DNA of 62,994 nucleotides from a bacterium (lineage in GTDB: Bacteria > SM23-31), in NCBI GenBank assembly GCA_028278455.1, contig JANQEH010000082.1, positions 1 to 62,994 of the forward strand, in the 5' to 3' direction. Of this stretch, positions 8,135 through 17,778 are shown piece by piece. Position numbers and translations under genes: made by a program. The notes under the pieces are model-generated. The model was not told the origin of the DNA. It ran no database searches and was given only the letters and a program-made list of their open reading frames with translations. Position 1 is the stretch's first letter, and each line of letters opens with the position of its first letter.

Positions 8135-9328
8135 CTATTTCAATAGAATTCTCATAGTCGTCCCTTCATTCAGGCGGGAACTTCTCAATATGAGTTTTCC
8201 ATTATGGTAATCTTCGATTATCCTCTGAGTAAAATTCAATCCAAGACCCCACCCCCGCTTCTTTGTGCTGAATCCGGGTTTATAAATGGATTTTTGCTGC
8301 TGCTTTGTCATGCCTTTTCCGTTATCCGTAATGTCGATTATGATCCAATCTCCATTCTCCGATCTTCTAAGCGTGACATTTATTTTTCCTTCTCCGTTTT
8401 CTATCGCATCAAGACTGTTCTTGACAAGATTTTCCACAGCCCATTCGAAAAGATCCCGGTTAACATTGCACTCGATATTCTTATCCAGTTCATCAATAAT
8501 CACTACCGTTTTACCAGTCTGAGGAAGTCTTCGCCTGAAATATTCTACAAGATCATTGAGGATTACGCTCAGGTTGAATGGCGTAAGATCACGCTCTGAA
8601 CCAATCTGTGAGAATCTCTGTGCAACTTTATTAAGCCTGTTCATATCCTTTTTCATCTCGCCGATTATCTCTTTGGTCTTCTCAGAGGGATCCGAAACCA
8701 TTACCAACTCCACCCAACCGAAAAGTGAGGATATTGGTGTTCCGAGCTGATGTGCGGTTTCTTTTGCCATACCCACCCAGATAAATCTCTGCTCGCTCCT
8801 CTGTATATTCCTTAATCCGATAAATGCCAGCAGCAGGAATAGTCCCACAGTGAATATCTCGATTGCCGGCAGCCAGTTCAGCATGCTGATAAGTTCAGAA
8901 TCTCCATAATGGATAGTATTAAGAAGCATATCATTGTACATTATAGGGATTGGATCGTTTTCGAGATCCATGGCCTCCATTATCGATCTGAGCCTGACAA
9001 GGGTTTCAGGTTCATAGGGCGTTTTGTCTTTTATTCCAAGATTCAGGTCGTCTGTTATCGTTCCTTCCGGATCGGTCAGAATGACCGGGAATTTGATATT
9101 TTTTATGACAGTCTCAAAAAAGAAGGTTAGATCCGGTATTTCATTATCGGCCGCAATCCCGGATATCTGTTTCACATTCAATTCGAGGATGTTTCTCTGG
9201 TCATCTCTGAGTTTTTTGACTATCGTTTGTGTATACCAGATCTGCGCAAGAACAATGCTCATCGCGACTACGAAAAGCACCCCCTTGAAAGAGCTTTTAT
9301 ATGTATAGAACCAGCGGACTTTACCCAT
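8135..9328 (-). CDS. membrane sensor histidine kinase (orphan)
   Basis: A 397-aa HisKA/HATPase_c kinase. Two membrane helices (about 13-32 and 148-170) enclose a periplasmic sensor of about 110 residues with no recognised fold. There is no HAMP domain: the second helix leads almost directly to the H-box AKETAHQLGTP (phospho-acceptor His about residue 189). The ATP domain has the N box (LVKNSLDAI), DNGKGM and GWGLGL. This HAMP-less architecture with a HQLGTP box is common in FCB genomes. No response regulator lies beside it, so the partner must be elsewhere. It ends about 200 bp before the sigma operon on the same strand; a functional link to envelope stress is only suggested by position. Confidence 0.88.
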   Translation of the reverse strand: MGKVRWFYTYKSSFKGVLFVVAMSIVLAQIWYTQTIVKKLRDDQRNILELNVKQISGIAADNEIPDLTFFFETVIKNIKFPVILTDPEGTITDDLNLGIKDKTPYEPETLVRLRSIMEAMDLENDPIPIMYNDMLLNTIHYGDSELISMLNWLPAIEIFTVGLFLLLAFIGLRNIQRSEQRFIWVGMAKETAHQLGTPISSLFGWVELVMVSDPSEKTKEIIGEMKKDMNRLNKVAQRFSQIGSERDLTPFNLSVILNDLVEYFRRRLPQTGKTVVIIDELDKNIECNVNRDLFEWAVENLVKNSLDAIENGEGKINVTLRRSENGDWIIIDITDNGKGMTKQQQKSIYKPGFSTKKRGWGLGLNFTQRIIEDYHNGKLILRSSRLNEGTTMRILLK

Positions 9329-9347
9329 TTATATATCCATTCGACTA

Positions 9348-10460
9348 TTAATTATCTTTCATGCAAATTGAAATAACTCCTTTGACCATATCGGTTTCAA
9401 TATTCAATATACAGAAATTCTCAGGATGAATGCAGTTCACCCATCCAATTCCCAGATTATTGATTGACCAGCATGGACTGCAATCCATACCAAGACGGAC
9501 AATCCTATGCTTATCACCGTAGGGTGCGGTTCTGCCCGGATCCGAGGGACCGAAAAGGGCTATTGTCTGAACATCTGCAGCAACACTGACATGCATCAAT
9601 CCCGAATCATTGGTTATGAACAGCCTGCATTCAGCAATAAGAGCGGCAGTAGTTAGAAGATCCATACCCTGTACCACATGAGGTTTAGATTTTGACAGAT
9701 ATCTGATATTTTCTTTTATTTCCTGTTCCTCAGGGCCGCCAAAAATCAATACTGCTGCATTGTATTCTTCAGTTAACCAATCTGCTATTTCTGCAAATTT
9801 TGCCGGCTGCCACCTTTTCAGATGCATCCCTCTTTCTGCACTTGAGCCGGCATGTATCCCTATCAGCAGTTTGTTATTAAGATCATTATTTTCCAGATAT
9901 GTTCTCGCATTCCCGGTTTTATCATCCGCCAAAGGGAGAATCAATCTTCTGTCTTCATTTTCAGGCACTATCCCGAATGCTGAAAGCAGGTTCAGATTTT
10001 GCTCGAGATCATGATACGCTTTGTTTACCGGTATTCTGATATTCTGTAAGAACGGGAATGTCATTGAAGTATTCATTTCATACCCGTGAGAAAGCCTGAA
10101 GCGAGCGCCGGATAAGCGAGCAAGGATATTGTATTCTGCCCTGTTTGCGGGAAAAGTCGTTACGCATAGATCATATCTGTTCTTTCTCAGATCAAGGATG
10201 AATCGGACCTTTTGCTTTAATGTTTTTACCCTGTTGACATCGAGAACAATTACCTCATCAACTGATGGATCACTTTCATATATATCTCTGAATCCGGACT
10301 TTAAAACAATTATAGTGATCTTTGCATCTGAAAAATGTAATCTGACCTTCTTAAGAGTTCCAGAAAACATCAGGAGATTCCCGATCCCGATCGAACCTAT
10401 AACCAGGATATTTCTGACCTTTTTCGGATCGATATTTTTTAGTTTCTCAGCAGCAGACAT
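9348..10460 (-). CDS. glycosyltransferase family 9 (heptosyltransferase-like)
   Basis: A 370-aa GT-B fold glycosyltransferase of family GT9, like WaaC/WaaF/WaaQ, which add heptose or similar sugars to the lipopolysaccharide core. N-terminal Rossmann half from ILVIGSIGIGNLLMFSGTL; C-terminal nucleotide-sugar half with LIGIHAGSSAERGMHLKRW, the FITNDSGLMHV motif (about residues 278-288) and LFGPSDPGRTAPYG. Cysteines near the end (DCSPCW ... NCIHPENFC) resemble the Cys-rich tail of many FCB GT9 proteins. It starts one base after the preceding GT9 gene stops; the pair are the last genes of the polysaccharide locus in the direction of transcription. Confidence 0.88.
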   Translation of the reverse strand: MSAAEKLKNIDPKKVRNILVIGSIGIGNLLMFSGTLKKVRLHFSDAKITIIVLKSGFRDIYESDPSVDEVIVLDVNRVKTLKQKVRFILDLRKNRYDLCVTTFPANRAEYNILARLSGARFRLSHGYEMNTSMTFPFLQNIRIPVNKAYHDLEQNLNLLSAFGIVPENEDRRLILPLADDKTGNARTYLENNDLNNKLLIGIHAGSSAERGMHLKRWQPAKFAEIADWLTEEYNAAVLIFGGPEEQEIKENIRYLSKSKPHVVQGMDLLTTAALIAECRLFITNDSGLMHVSVAADVQTIALFGPSDPGRTAPYGDKHRIVRLGMDCSPCWSINNLGIGWVNCIHPENFCILNIETDMVKGVISICMKDN

Positions 10461-10461
10461 C

Positions 10462-11475
10462 TCAGCTTACCATGTCTCTGTTTAGTATTCCGGCTGCAGC
10501 CTCAACAATGTCCGCTGATTCGATCAGCTCCATCCCGCCCTCTTTATTTGTTGAACCTCTACCAAGGCTGAATTTCTCAACCTTACTAATGACTACGTTT
10601 TTACAGCCATTTGGATACGGTCCCCAATGCACAGGATTAGTCGGACCATACAACGCGATAACCGGGGTTTTTACAGCAGAAGCAATATGTACCGCCGCGG
10701 AATCGACAGAAACCAGTAGAGAGGAATGCTTAATAAGCAATGATGACTCTCTTAATGTCAATTTCCCTGCATAACACTCTGCTTCTCCCTTCATTTGAGA
10801 AATTATTTCACCGATCATACTTACGTCTGCAGGTCCTCCTGAAAACACTACCGGTATACCGCAATCTCTTATTAGTGTATCAGCAGTTTCTGCCCATTTA
10901 TCGGTAAACCAGAACTTTTCTTTATAACCTGCTCCAGGAGAAAACACTATATAATTGCTGTCTGGTTTAGTTTTTGTTAGAAATCCATCGTTCTCTTTGT
11001 CGCTAAAAACCATCTTCAATCCTTCATGATCCGGCTCTGTTCCAACTGCATTGACAAATTCAAGATAAAGATCTGCAATGTTAAGGTCCGTTCTGTATTT
11101 GATCTTTTTGTCATGCGCCCAGGAGGATTTCCCTACATCAAAACCATATAGCGTCTTTCCACCTATGATTTTTGCTACGGCAGATGCTTTTGCAGCTTTC
11201 CTGAGATTAAATACTATATCGAAATCCCGCCGTCTAAGCTTAAAAACAACCGAAAAGAAATCCTTCCATGAGGCCTTACCCCCCCTTGCAAGCCACGGAT
11301 AATCACAGATGACAAGCTCATCATGATCAGGATTATTTTCCAGTACAGACGCTGACCATGAACCTGTCAAAACAGTAATATGATCACCGGGTTTTCCATG
11401 TCTCATAGAAGCAAGCAACGGTGTTGTAAGCAGCATATCGCCGATATGGTCGGGTCTCAGAATCAAAATATTCAT
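10462..11475 (-). CDS. glycosyltransferase family 9 (heptosyltransferase-like)
   Basis: A 337-aa GT9 enzyme. N-terminus ILRPDHIGDMLLTTPLL carries the typical acceptor-side DHIGD motif; the C-terminal half has FSPGAGYKEKFW, SVDSAAVHIASA and LYGPTNPVHWGPY. It is a paralogue, not a copy, of the neighbouring GT9. Together they suggest a core oligosaccharide with two residues added in sequence. It is separated by 21 bp from rfbB upstream and by one base from the other GT9 downstream, so translation is probably coupled. The donor sugar (ADP-heptose or another) cannot be read from sequence, and no heptose biosynthesis gene is in the window. Confidence 0.88.
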   Translation of the reverse strand: MNILILRPDHIGDMLLTTPLLASMRHGKPGDHITVLTGSWSASVLENNPDHDELVICDYPWLARGGKASWKDFFSVVFKLRRRDFDIVFNLRKAAKASAVAKIIGGKTLYGFDVGKSSWAHDKKIKYRTDLNIADLYLEFVNAVGTEPDHEGLKMVFSDKENDGFLTKTKPDSNYIVFSPGAGYKEKFWFTDKWAETADTLIRDCGIPVVFSGGPADVSMIGEIISQMKGEAECYAGKLTLRESSLLIKHSSLLVSVDSAAVHIASAVKTPVIALYGPTNPVHWGPYPNGCKNVVISKVEKFSLGRGSTNKEGGMELIESADIVEAAAGILNRDMVS

Positions 11476-11496
11476 TATCTTCGATCTTTTGCAAGA

Positions 11497-12516
11497 TTAT
11501 AGCCTGTTTCCATAATTTTTTTCATAATACTCAATGTATTCGCCTGAGCGGACATTTTGAAGCCAGTCTTTATTAGAACTATACCACTCTATCGTTTTAC
11601 TCAATCCTATATCAAATGATGTAACCGGCTCCCAGCCGAATTCGTTTTTCATCTTTGAAAAATCGATTGCATATCTTCTATCATGTCCGGGACGGTCTTT
11701 AACAAACTTTATAAGGTTTTCAGGCTTTGAAAGACTATTCAGGATTTCCCGGGCTATCGTGATATTTTCTTTCTCACAATTTCCACCGATATTGTATACT
11801 TCTCCAGGCCGGCCTTTTAGAATGACTTCCATTAAAGCTGAAGAATGATCATCCACATATATCCAGTCTCTAACATTCATTCCGTCACCATATACCGGCA
11901 GTTCTTTATCCTCCATTGCATTTGAAACCAGGAGAGGAATGAGTTTCTCCGGAAATTGAAACGGCCCGTAATTATTCGAACACCTCGTTATAATTACAGG
12001 CTGATCATAAGTATTAAAATATGATAAGCTTAACAGATCAGACGCTGCCTTGCTCGCAGAATACGGGCTGTTAGGTTTTAAAGGCGATGTCTCTGTAAAT
12101 TGCCCTGTTTCACCAAGTGAACCGTAGACCTCATCTGTAGAAATTTGGATGTATTTCGGTACTTTGAACTGCAGGCTTACATCAAGTAGAGATTTTGTAC
12201 CTATCACGTTTGTCTGAATGAAGATATCCGAGTCAATTATGGACCTGTCCACGTGTGTTTCGGCAGCGAAATTTATTAAAACATCCGGTACTTTTCCATT
12301 AATAATTTCCGATACTGAATCTTTACTGCATATATCTCCTTTGAAGAATCTATAGCGGTCTGAATACTTTTCATCTACCCCTGCAAGATTCTTCAGGTTT
12401 CCCGCGTATGTAAGCTTATCGTAATTAATGACTGATACTTCGGGGAAATTTGATAACACATACCGGATAAAATTACTTCCTATGAAACCGGCACCTCCTG
12501 TTACGAATAGATTCAA
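11497..12516 (-). CDS. rfbB: dTDP-glucose 4,6-dehydratase
   Basis: A 339-aa extended short-chain dehydrogenase. NAD-binding [14 protein letters not shown] at the N-terminus; catalytic STDEVYG (Asp-Glu pair of RmlB) and YSASKAASD (Tyr-x3-Lys); then NNYGPFQFPEKLIP, the diagnostic RmlB stretch. It converts dTDP-glucose to dTDP-4-keto-6-deoxyglucose in the cytoplasm, the entry to dTDP-L-rhamnose and related deoxysugars. The start is TTG at 12514-12516, supported by AGGAG about 6 bases upstream and by the normal family N-terminus. The RmlC-like gene is immediately upstream; RmlA and RmlD are not in the window. Confidence 0.93.
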   Translation of the reverse strand: MNLFVTGGAGFIGSNFIRYVLSNFPEVSVINYDKLTYAGNLKNLAGVDEKYSDRYRFFKGDICSKDSVSEIINGKVPDVLINFAAETHVDRSIIDSDIFIQTNVIGTKSLLDVSLQFKVPKYIQISTDEVYGSLGETGQFTETSPLKPNSPYSASKAASDLLSLSYFNTYDQPVIITRCSNNYGPFQFPEKLIPLLVSNAMEDKELPVYGDGMNVRDWIYVDDHSSALMEVILKGRPGEVYNIGGNCEKENITIAREILNSLSKPENLIKFVKDRPGHDRRYAIDFSKMKNEFGWEPVTSFDIGLSKTIEWYSSNKDWLQNVRSGEYIEYYEKNYGNRL

Positions 12517-12525
12517 TTGCAGCTC

Positions 12526-12999
12526 CTATTTTTCCTTTATGTTCCATTCGTAAGGTATATCATTATTATGGGGATCTACTCTGAATTCATCCGGATCGTC
12601 ATAGATATAAACTTCGGTAGGTATATTCAGGACCATTGCCTCATTCTCTCCGATACACTTGAATCCATGATAAACACCAGCCGGGATCTGAACTAATCTC
12701 GGGGAATGAACACCCAGGTAGAATTCGTTTACCATGCCTTTAGTTGCTGATTCATTTCGATTATCGTATAATACAAGCTTCATCATTCCCAGTATGCAGG
12801 AAAAGTTATCTACTTGTTTTTTATGATAATGCCACCCTTTAACTACACCCGGATATGCTGTTGTAATATAGGCCTGGCCGAAATTCAGAAAGACATCATC
12901 GTCAAACCGAAGGATTTCCATTACTCTCCCACGCTCATCGGGGATGACTTTCAGGTTTTTTATCTTTACGCCATCGATCAGATCCATTTTGTTATCCAT
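12526..12999 (-). CDS. RmlC-like dTDP-4-keto-6-deoxyglucose 3,5-epimerase family cupin
   Basis: A 157-aa jelly-roll protein of the dTDP-4-dehydrorhamnose 3,5-epimerase superfamily. It has VVKGWHYHKKQVDNF (histidine of the active site), MMKLVLYDNR and IPAGVYHGFKCIG, then a PTEVYIYDDPDEFR tail. The WHYHKKQ version is the short RmlC-like subgroup often found with RmlB, distinct from the GLHYQ of classical RmlC. It may epimerise at C3 and/or C5 or act as a related ketoisomerase. It lies 9 bp before rfbB on the same strand, so the substrate is likely the RmlB product. With no RmlD nearby, the final sugar is open. Confidence 0.75.
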   Translation of the reverse strand: MDNKMDLIDGVKIKNLKVIPDERGRVMEILRFDDDVFLNFGQAYITTAYPGVVKGWHYHKKQVDNFSCILGMMKLVLYDNRNESATKGMVNEFYLGVHSPRLVQIPAGVYHGFKCIGENEAMVLNIPTEVYIYDDPDEFRVDPHNNDIPYEWNIKEK

Positions 13000-13022
13000 T
13001 CTATTGTAAAGTTTTATTGATT

Positions 13023-13841
13023 TCAGGAATAATGTTCCTTAAAATATTTCCTCAGCCAGCCCGGAAGCATTATCCCGTAACTGCTTACAGAGTTATATAG
13101 TTTTTTCATAAGCCTGCGTGTCCTGTAAAATAACCAGCCGGAAGAATAGAACTGAATATTTGCAGAAAATGGAAAATCTGCCATAGGCGTCAGCTCATAA
13201 GCAGGAGAGCGCAGTAGGTAAGCCTTGGATCTTAGAGCCCTGACCACACTCGAAATAGTCAATTCATCTTCTGATATAATAATATCAAGATTCCTGTGGT
13301 CTTTTATCCTGTGGAGATCCTGGCCGAAATAACCTGTGATTTTTGATCCTTCGTCAGTCAGTTTTCTTATTCTGTCTACTACTGTTAGTTCGGGAAACCT
13401 TCTACCTTTTCTCGCATTCCATACTTCTATACCGTCAAGTTCAAACAAAAAATCTTCCGGGTATTTATTCTCATAAAACAGAGGATGTGCAAGAATTGAA
13501 ATGCCTCCCTGACGTTTTATATCTTTCAATATCGGTTTCCATTCAACGTAATCTACCGGCTCTTTAATCCCAATTGCAAGTATATGCCATTCATCCATGG
13601 TCTCACATTCAAGACCGGGAATTACAAGAAAATTTTCAGAGCTCGATCTTTCGCATTGTCTTACAAGTTCCGACATTTCGTCTTCACTGATTGTATCGCC
13701 GTCTTCATTCGGGCTGTGATCTGTCAGGCAGATAAAATGATAATTATTATTTCTGTAATACTGGGCTATACTGCTTACTGACAATATTCCATCGCTTGAA
13801 AATGTAGAGTGTATATGGCAAGCGCCTCTGTAATTCGGCAT
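13023..13841 (-). CDS. PHP-domain metal-dependent phosphoesterase
   Basis: A 272-aa protein with the four PHP motifs that bind two or three metals: HIHSTFSSDG (residues 8-17), LTDHSPNEDG, GLECETMDEWHILAIG and ILAHPL, plus a late QDLHRI. PHP proteins of this stand-alone type (TrpH/YciV-like) hydrolyse phosphoesters, including nucleoside 3',5'-bisphosphates. Residues about 215-272 form an extra basic, aromatic tail (FYSSGWLFYRTRRLMKKLY) that could associate with membrane. It sits between YfhO and the RmlC-like gene inside the polysaccharide locus, so a role on a phospho-sugar or polyprenyl-phosphate intermediate is conceivable but unproven. Confidence 0.75.
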   Translation of the reverse strand: MPNYRGACHIHSTFSSDGILSVSSIAQYYRNNNYHFICLTDHSPNEDGDTISEDEMSELVRQCERSSSENFLVIPGLECETMDEWHILAIGIKEPVDYVEWKPILKDIKRQGGISILAHPLFYENKYPEDFLFELDGIEVWNARKGRRFPELTVVDRIRKLTDEGSKITGYFGQDLHRIKDHRNLDIIISEDELTISSVVRALRSKAYLLRSPAYELTPMADFPFSANIQFYSSGWLFYRTRRLMKKLYNSVSSYGIMLPGWLRKYFKEHYS

Positions 13842-13879
13842 AAAAAGACCTTTTTTGGTACAAAACCGAAATATAACTC

Positions 13880-16423
13880 TCAGTCAATATTCTCTTGAAG
13901 CTCAGGCAGTTTTTCGCGTTTTTCGATAAATATCGAAACTCCAAGCAGGATAAAAAATGCCAGCATACCAAATCCGCTAATCTTTCTGGATGTCAGCAGC
14001 ACTTCCGGCTTGAACTGGAATACCACATTATGTTCTCCAGCCTCAAGAAATACACCCTTCCATAGGTAATTTGCACGATAAAGATCTTGCACTTCACCAT
14101 CTACCGTTACTTCCCAATTCGGATGATAGTTATCCGATAAGATAAAGAATCCCGGAAGACTTGTATTCACCCTGAAAGAAAACCTGCTTTTCCTCCCTTC
14201 GTAAAAATCCTCACTGTCCAAAAAATCTATTTCCTCAACAATTTCTGTCAATTGATCGTCCGTTGCACCTCCGCCTATTCCTGAAGGTAAAGGTTGTTCC
14301 AGGATAACTGTCTTTCTTCCGTCGAAGTTTCTGTTCAGGACTGTCTGAAGTACAACATTCGGATCCTGAATTACATTAAACCGGTAAACCATGTCATAAT
14401 AAGGTAGAGCATTCTTATTCCTGTAGACTTTGAATTGATTATCTGATGTTACCGGTTCAAGGAATGGTATATTATAATCATTTGTAGACACATAGTATTT
14501 AACGTTTAACAAATTCAGGATCACAAATATATCAGGAGTAATCTGTTGTCTTTGCCTGACATTCCCTAAGAAAATATTCTGAATATAGTCGTATCTTTGA
14601 ATTGTAAAATCTGAAAATCCAATTGGCACCGCAATCGTAGGATAGTAGAATTTCTGCTGAGTAGCAAAATTTTCTATGATCACTCTATATGGTGATGTAT
14701 CCATCTCTCTCATATTTTCAATTGCCGGGATCTTGACGTACCAGTCTTCAGGTATTTCGCTCCTTGGTTTTGTATTAATAAAGTCCCTGTCTATTCTCCA
14801 CGTATCCCATACAGCTATAATACCAATAATAATTGCTGCTAATCCTATTCCGACGATCCTCTTTCTGTATGCCATTATCAGGAGAAATACTATCCCAATC
14901 ATCAGAAGAAGAATTATCGCATTACCGGAAACAGCATCAGCATTTGCATTCATCCTCTGTAAGAAAGCAGGAGCATAATTTTGTCCCCATGCACTTTCTA
15001 GATCAAAGAATGATCGCCAGCCTGAAAGTATCTTACCGGGAAACATGAAGAGAAGTAATCCTACACCTGCAAAGATCCCTAATGTAATATTTAGCCATTT
15101 AATCATTTTATTTTCAGATTCATGCTCACTACCGTTGAAGATTCTGTTTAGGATTATTGCCATCATTACCGTGGCTGAAAAAGAAAAAAGAAAACTTATC
15201 ATAGATGGTCCCCTGAGGGATTTTAATCCGGGAATGATTTGATACATTAATTTAAAGAACGGTGTATGAGCACCTAGAGAAAACAGGAACGAAAACACGA
15301 AAAGGAACACGAAGAATTTTATATTCTTTTCCCTTCGCCACAAAAATAAAGCGGCGAAAAACATTATAACGGGCAAAGCCCCGAAATACTCAGAGTTCAA
15401 TTTAAGGTAGTTCCTTCCCCAATATTCACCAAAATAATTCGTGAAATTTGGCAGAAGCACTGTAACAGCTTCTTCCGGATTCAGAGGATAGGATGAAGAA
15501 AACTCAAATCTTTCTTCAGATGTTTTTTGTCCGGAACTGCTCTGTACCGAACCTGCTGTTCTTTTTGAATAATTCACAGTATGCCAGTATTGCGGGACAA
15601 AGGCACGTGAAGCTATTGCAAGCCCTAAGACAACTGCCAGGGTAAATAATACCGTATTTCTTATAAGCAGTTTCACTGATTTCTCACTGAGATACTCCGA
15701 AATCACCTTATAAATGAAGTAGAAACCGATTGCCCAGAACGAAAAATATGCATACTGAAGATGCGCTGTTGCAATAATAACTGCTACCATTCCTCCCAAA
15801 AGAACATAATACCTGAATTTGCGTGTAGAAAATCCCTGCTCCATGCAATAAAACAATAATGGCATTAGAGCAATCACGCTCATTTTTGTGAAATGACCGG
15901 CATATACGAACGACAGCATCATTGGAGCAAACATATAAAACAATCCCCCGATCATTGCTATCATTTTCTTTATATTGAGTACCCTTAGATAGAGGTACAT
16001 ACTCATACCCGCAATGAATGTTAACAGCACGGTAAAAATCGCATATACATTTTCTGCAAAACCAAGAAGGAAAAAGAATGACATGATGATCCTCATGAAA
16101 TAAGGCATCATATCCTGGTCCGAAGGATATCCTCCAAGTTCCAGATTACGCCATAGAATATGCTCAGCGAAGGGATTATCGGCCCAGTATGAGTCGGCAT
16201 CAGCATTAGTTCCTGTAGGGCCTGCATCAGAAGTCCATAAAGCGACGTCATCAAAAAAAAGATTCGAGAAAAGAATAAAACTTAGCAGAAGAAATATGAG
16301 GGGTATTACCCATTTCTTATCGAAGAATTCTGTCAGATTTGAATCATATGAAGGAAATTCTGCAGTTTTGTGCTCCTGTTTTGATTTGCCTCTTTTAACC
16401 GCTTTAGTTTTTCCCTTTGCCAT
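13880..16423 (-). CDS. YfhO-family polytopic membrane protein (GT-C-like)
   Basis: An 847-aa membrane protein with about 12-14 helices between residues 35 and 555, a large extracytoplasmic domain (about 560-800) and a last helix just before the C-terminus. It has the YfhO pattern: an early acidic segment after helix 1 (WTSDAGPTGTNADADSYW) where GT-C glycosyltransferases carry catalytic acids, and a C-terminal beta domain ending in DNYHPNWEVTVDGEVQ, typical of YfhO. Bacillus YfhO is needed for lipoteichoic-acid glycosylation, so this protein may transfer sugars from polyprenyl phosphate outside the membrane; the GT2 proteins here with C-terminal helices could make such donors. The Lys/Arg-rich N-terminus (about 1-25) faces the cytoplasm. 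Confidence 0.8.
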   Translation of the reverse strand: MAKGKTKAVKRGKSKQEHKTAEFPSYDSNLTEFFDKKWVIPLIFLLLSFILFSNLFFDDVALWTSDAGPTGTNADADSYWADNPFAEHILWRNLELGGYPSDQDMMPYFMRIIMSFFFLLGFAENVYAIFTVLLTFIAGMSMYLYLRVLNIKKMIAMIGGLFYMFAPMMLSFVYAGHFTKMSVIALMPLLFYCMEQGFSTRKFRYYVLLGGMVAVIIATAHLQYAYFSFWAIGFYFIYKVISEYLSEKSVKLLIRNTVLFTLAVVLGLAIASRAFVPQYWHTVNYSKRTAGSVQSSSGQKTSEERFEFSSSYPLNPEEAVTVLLPNFTNYFGEYWGRNYLKLNSEYFGALPVIMFFAALFLWRREKNIKFFVFLFVFSFLFSLGAHTPFFKLMYQIIPGLKSLRGPSMISFLFSFSATVMMAIILNRIFNGSEHESENKMIKWLNITLGIFAGVGLLLFMFPGKILSGWRSFFDLESAWGQNYAPAFLQRMNANADAVSGNAIILLLMIGIVFLLIMAYRKRIVGIGLAAIIIGIIAVWDTWRIDRDFINTKPRSEIPEDWYVKIPAIENMREMDTSPYRVIIENFATQQKFYYPTIAVPIGFSDFTIQRYDYIQNIFLGNVRQRQQITPDIFVILNLLNVKYYVSTNDYNIPFLEPVTSDNQFKVYRNKNALPYYDMVYRFNVIQDPNVVLQTVLNRNFDGRKTVILEQPLPSGIGGGATDDQLTEIVEEIDFLDSEDFYEGRKSRFSFRVNTSLPGFFILSDNYHPNWEVTVDGEVQDLYRANYLWKGVFLEAGEHNVVFQFKPEVLLTSRKISGFGMLAFFILLGVSIFIEKREKLPELQENID

Positions 16424-16444
16424 ATCTCACCCGTTTATGTCATT

Positions 16445-17743
16445 TTATATAGTATATATTTTCTTATTCCTTGCTTTTTTATAAGAATTTCTCGTATCGA
16501 AGATCAGCTTAGAATGATCATATATTTGGTCATAATTAAAACTTGAGTGGTCAGTTAATATAATGACGATATCCTGTTTTGACAATGTATTTTGGGTTAA
16601 GGGAACAGATTTCAGCTTCTTACCGTGTATAGTCAGCTCTTTAACAAATGGATCGGAGTATTTAATATCAGCATTCAGATTACTGAACATTCCGATAATA
16701 TCAAGGGCGGGCGATTCCCGGTAGTCGTCAATATCTTTTTTATATGTAACACCTGCCACAAGTATTTTAGAACCGTTAACAGATCTTTTATACTTATTTA
16801 ATAGGGCCATAACTTTCTGGACGATGAATTCCGGCATCTCGGAATTTATCTCGCTTGCAAGCTCAACAAAACGGGCTTTATAATTCAAAAGTTTCAGTTT
16901 CCACGACAGGTAATGCGGATCTACCGGTATACAGTGCCCACCGATACCGGGTCCCGGATAAAACGGGGTAAATCCGAAAGGTTTCGTGCTCGCCGCGCTG
17001 ATCACCTCCCAGATATCAAGACCCAGCTTATCGCTCATTATCGCCATTTCGTTTATCATGGCTATATTCACGCTACGAAAAGTATTCTCCAGCAGTTTTG
17101 TCATTTCTGCAGTATCGGCAGAAGAGACAGGCACAATCTCATCGACTACTGTCTCGAAAAGCATTTTTGTGAATGATGTGCACTTTTCGGTTATTCCCCC
17201 CACTATTCTTGGGATATTCTTTGTACTGTGGATTTTATTACCGGGATCAAGGCGTTCCGGAGAAAAAGACAGATAGAAATCCTTTCCCGCAGTCAATCCA
17301 TTACTTTCAAATAACGGAAGAATCAGTTCCCGTGTTGTTCCGGGATATGTAGTACTCTGCAGCACAACAAGTGTATCCTGGGTTATTACCGAACTGAGTC
17401 TTTCACTTACATCCAGTATATAAGAAATATCAGGATCTTTTGTCTTATTCAGGGGTGTTGGAACGCTTACTATAAAACAGTCTATATCTTTTGTATAAGC
17501 CGGTTTGGATGATAGTTTCAGCCTTTCGGACTCGAGCATTTTTCCGAGATATTCTGAGTTGATATCAACATCTGATGAGATGCCCTTTTTAAGACCTGCA
17601 ATTTTATTTCTATTTGTATCAACACCGAGAACCTGAAACCCGTTCTCTACAAATGCCAGTGCCAGGGGGAGTCCTGTATATCCAAGACCTATTACGCAGA
17701 TCTTTGCTTCACGGCTTATGATTTTCTTTTCAAGTATGTCCAT
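16445..17743 (-). CDS. UDP-GlcNAc/ManNAc-type nucleotide-sugar 6-dehydrogenase (WbpA/WecC-like)
   Basis: A 432-aa NAD-dependent UDP-sugar dehydrogenase. N-terminal GLGYTGLPLALAF is the WbpA/WecC/TviB signature, unlike the YVGL of UDP-glucose dehydrogenase at 28380. It has SFSPERLDPGN, TKLLENTFRSVNIA and the catalytic cysteine in GIGGHCIPVDPHYL (about residue 268), and a C-terminal domain with GVTYKKDIDDYRESPAL. It oxidises C6 of an N-acetylhexosamine nucleotide in two steps. Because WbpB-, WbpE- and WbpD-like genes lie at 22641-25390, UDP-GlcNAc to UDP-GlcNAcA is the likely reaction. It starts 35 bp after the hexapeptide acyltransferase gene. Confidence 0.87.
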   Translation of the reverse strand: MDILEKKIISREAKICVIGLGYTGLPLALAFVENGFQVLGVDTNRNKIAGLKKGISSDVDINSEYLGKMLESERLKLSSKPAYTKDIDCFIVSVPTPLNKTKDPDISYILDVSERLSSVITQDTLVVLQSTTYPGTTRELILPLFESNGLTAGKDFYLSFSPERLDPGNKIHSTKNIPRIVGGITEKCTSFTKMLFETVVDEIVPVSSADTAEMTKLLENTFRSVNIAMINEMAIMSDKLGLDIWEVISAASTKPFGFTPFYPGPGIGGHCIPVDPHYLSWKLKLLNYKARFVELASEINSEMPEFIVQKVMALLNKYKRSVNGSKILVAGVTYKKDIDDYRESPALDIIGMFSNLNADIKYSDPFVKELTIHGKKLKSVPLTQNTLSKQDIVIILTDHSSFNYDQIYDHSKLIFDTRNSYKKARNKKIYTI

Positions 17744-17778
17744 TTCTGGTCTTTTGCAGCTCTTTATTTCAAAATATT

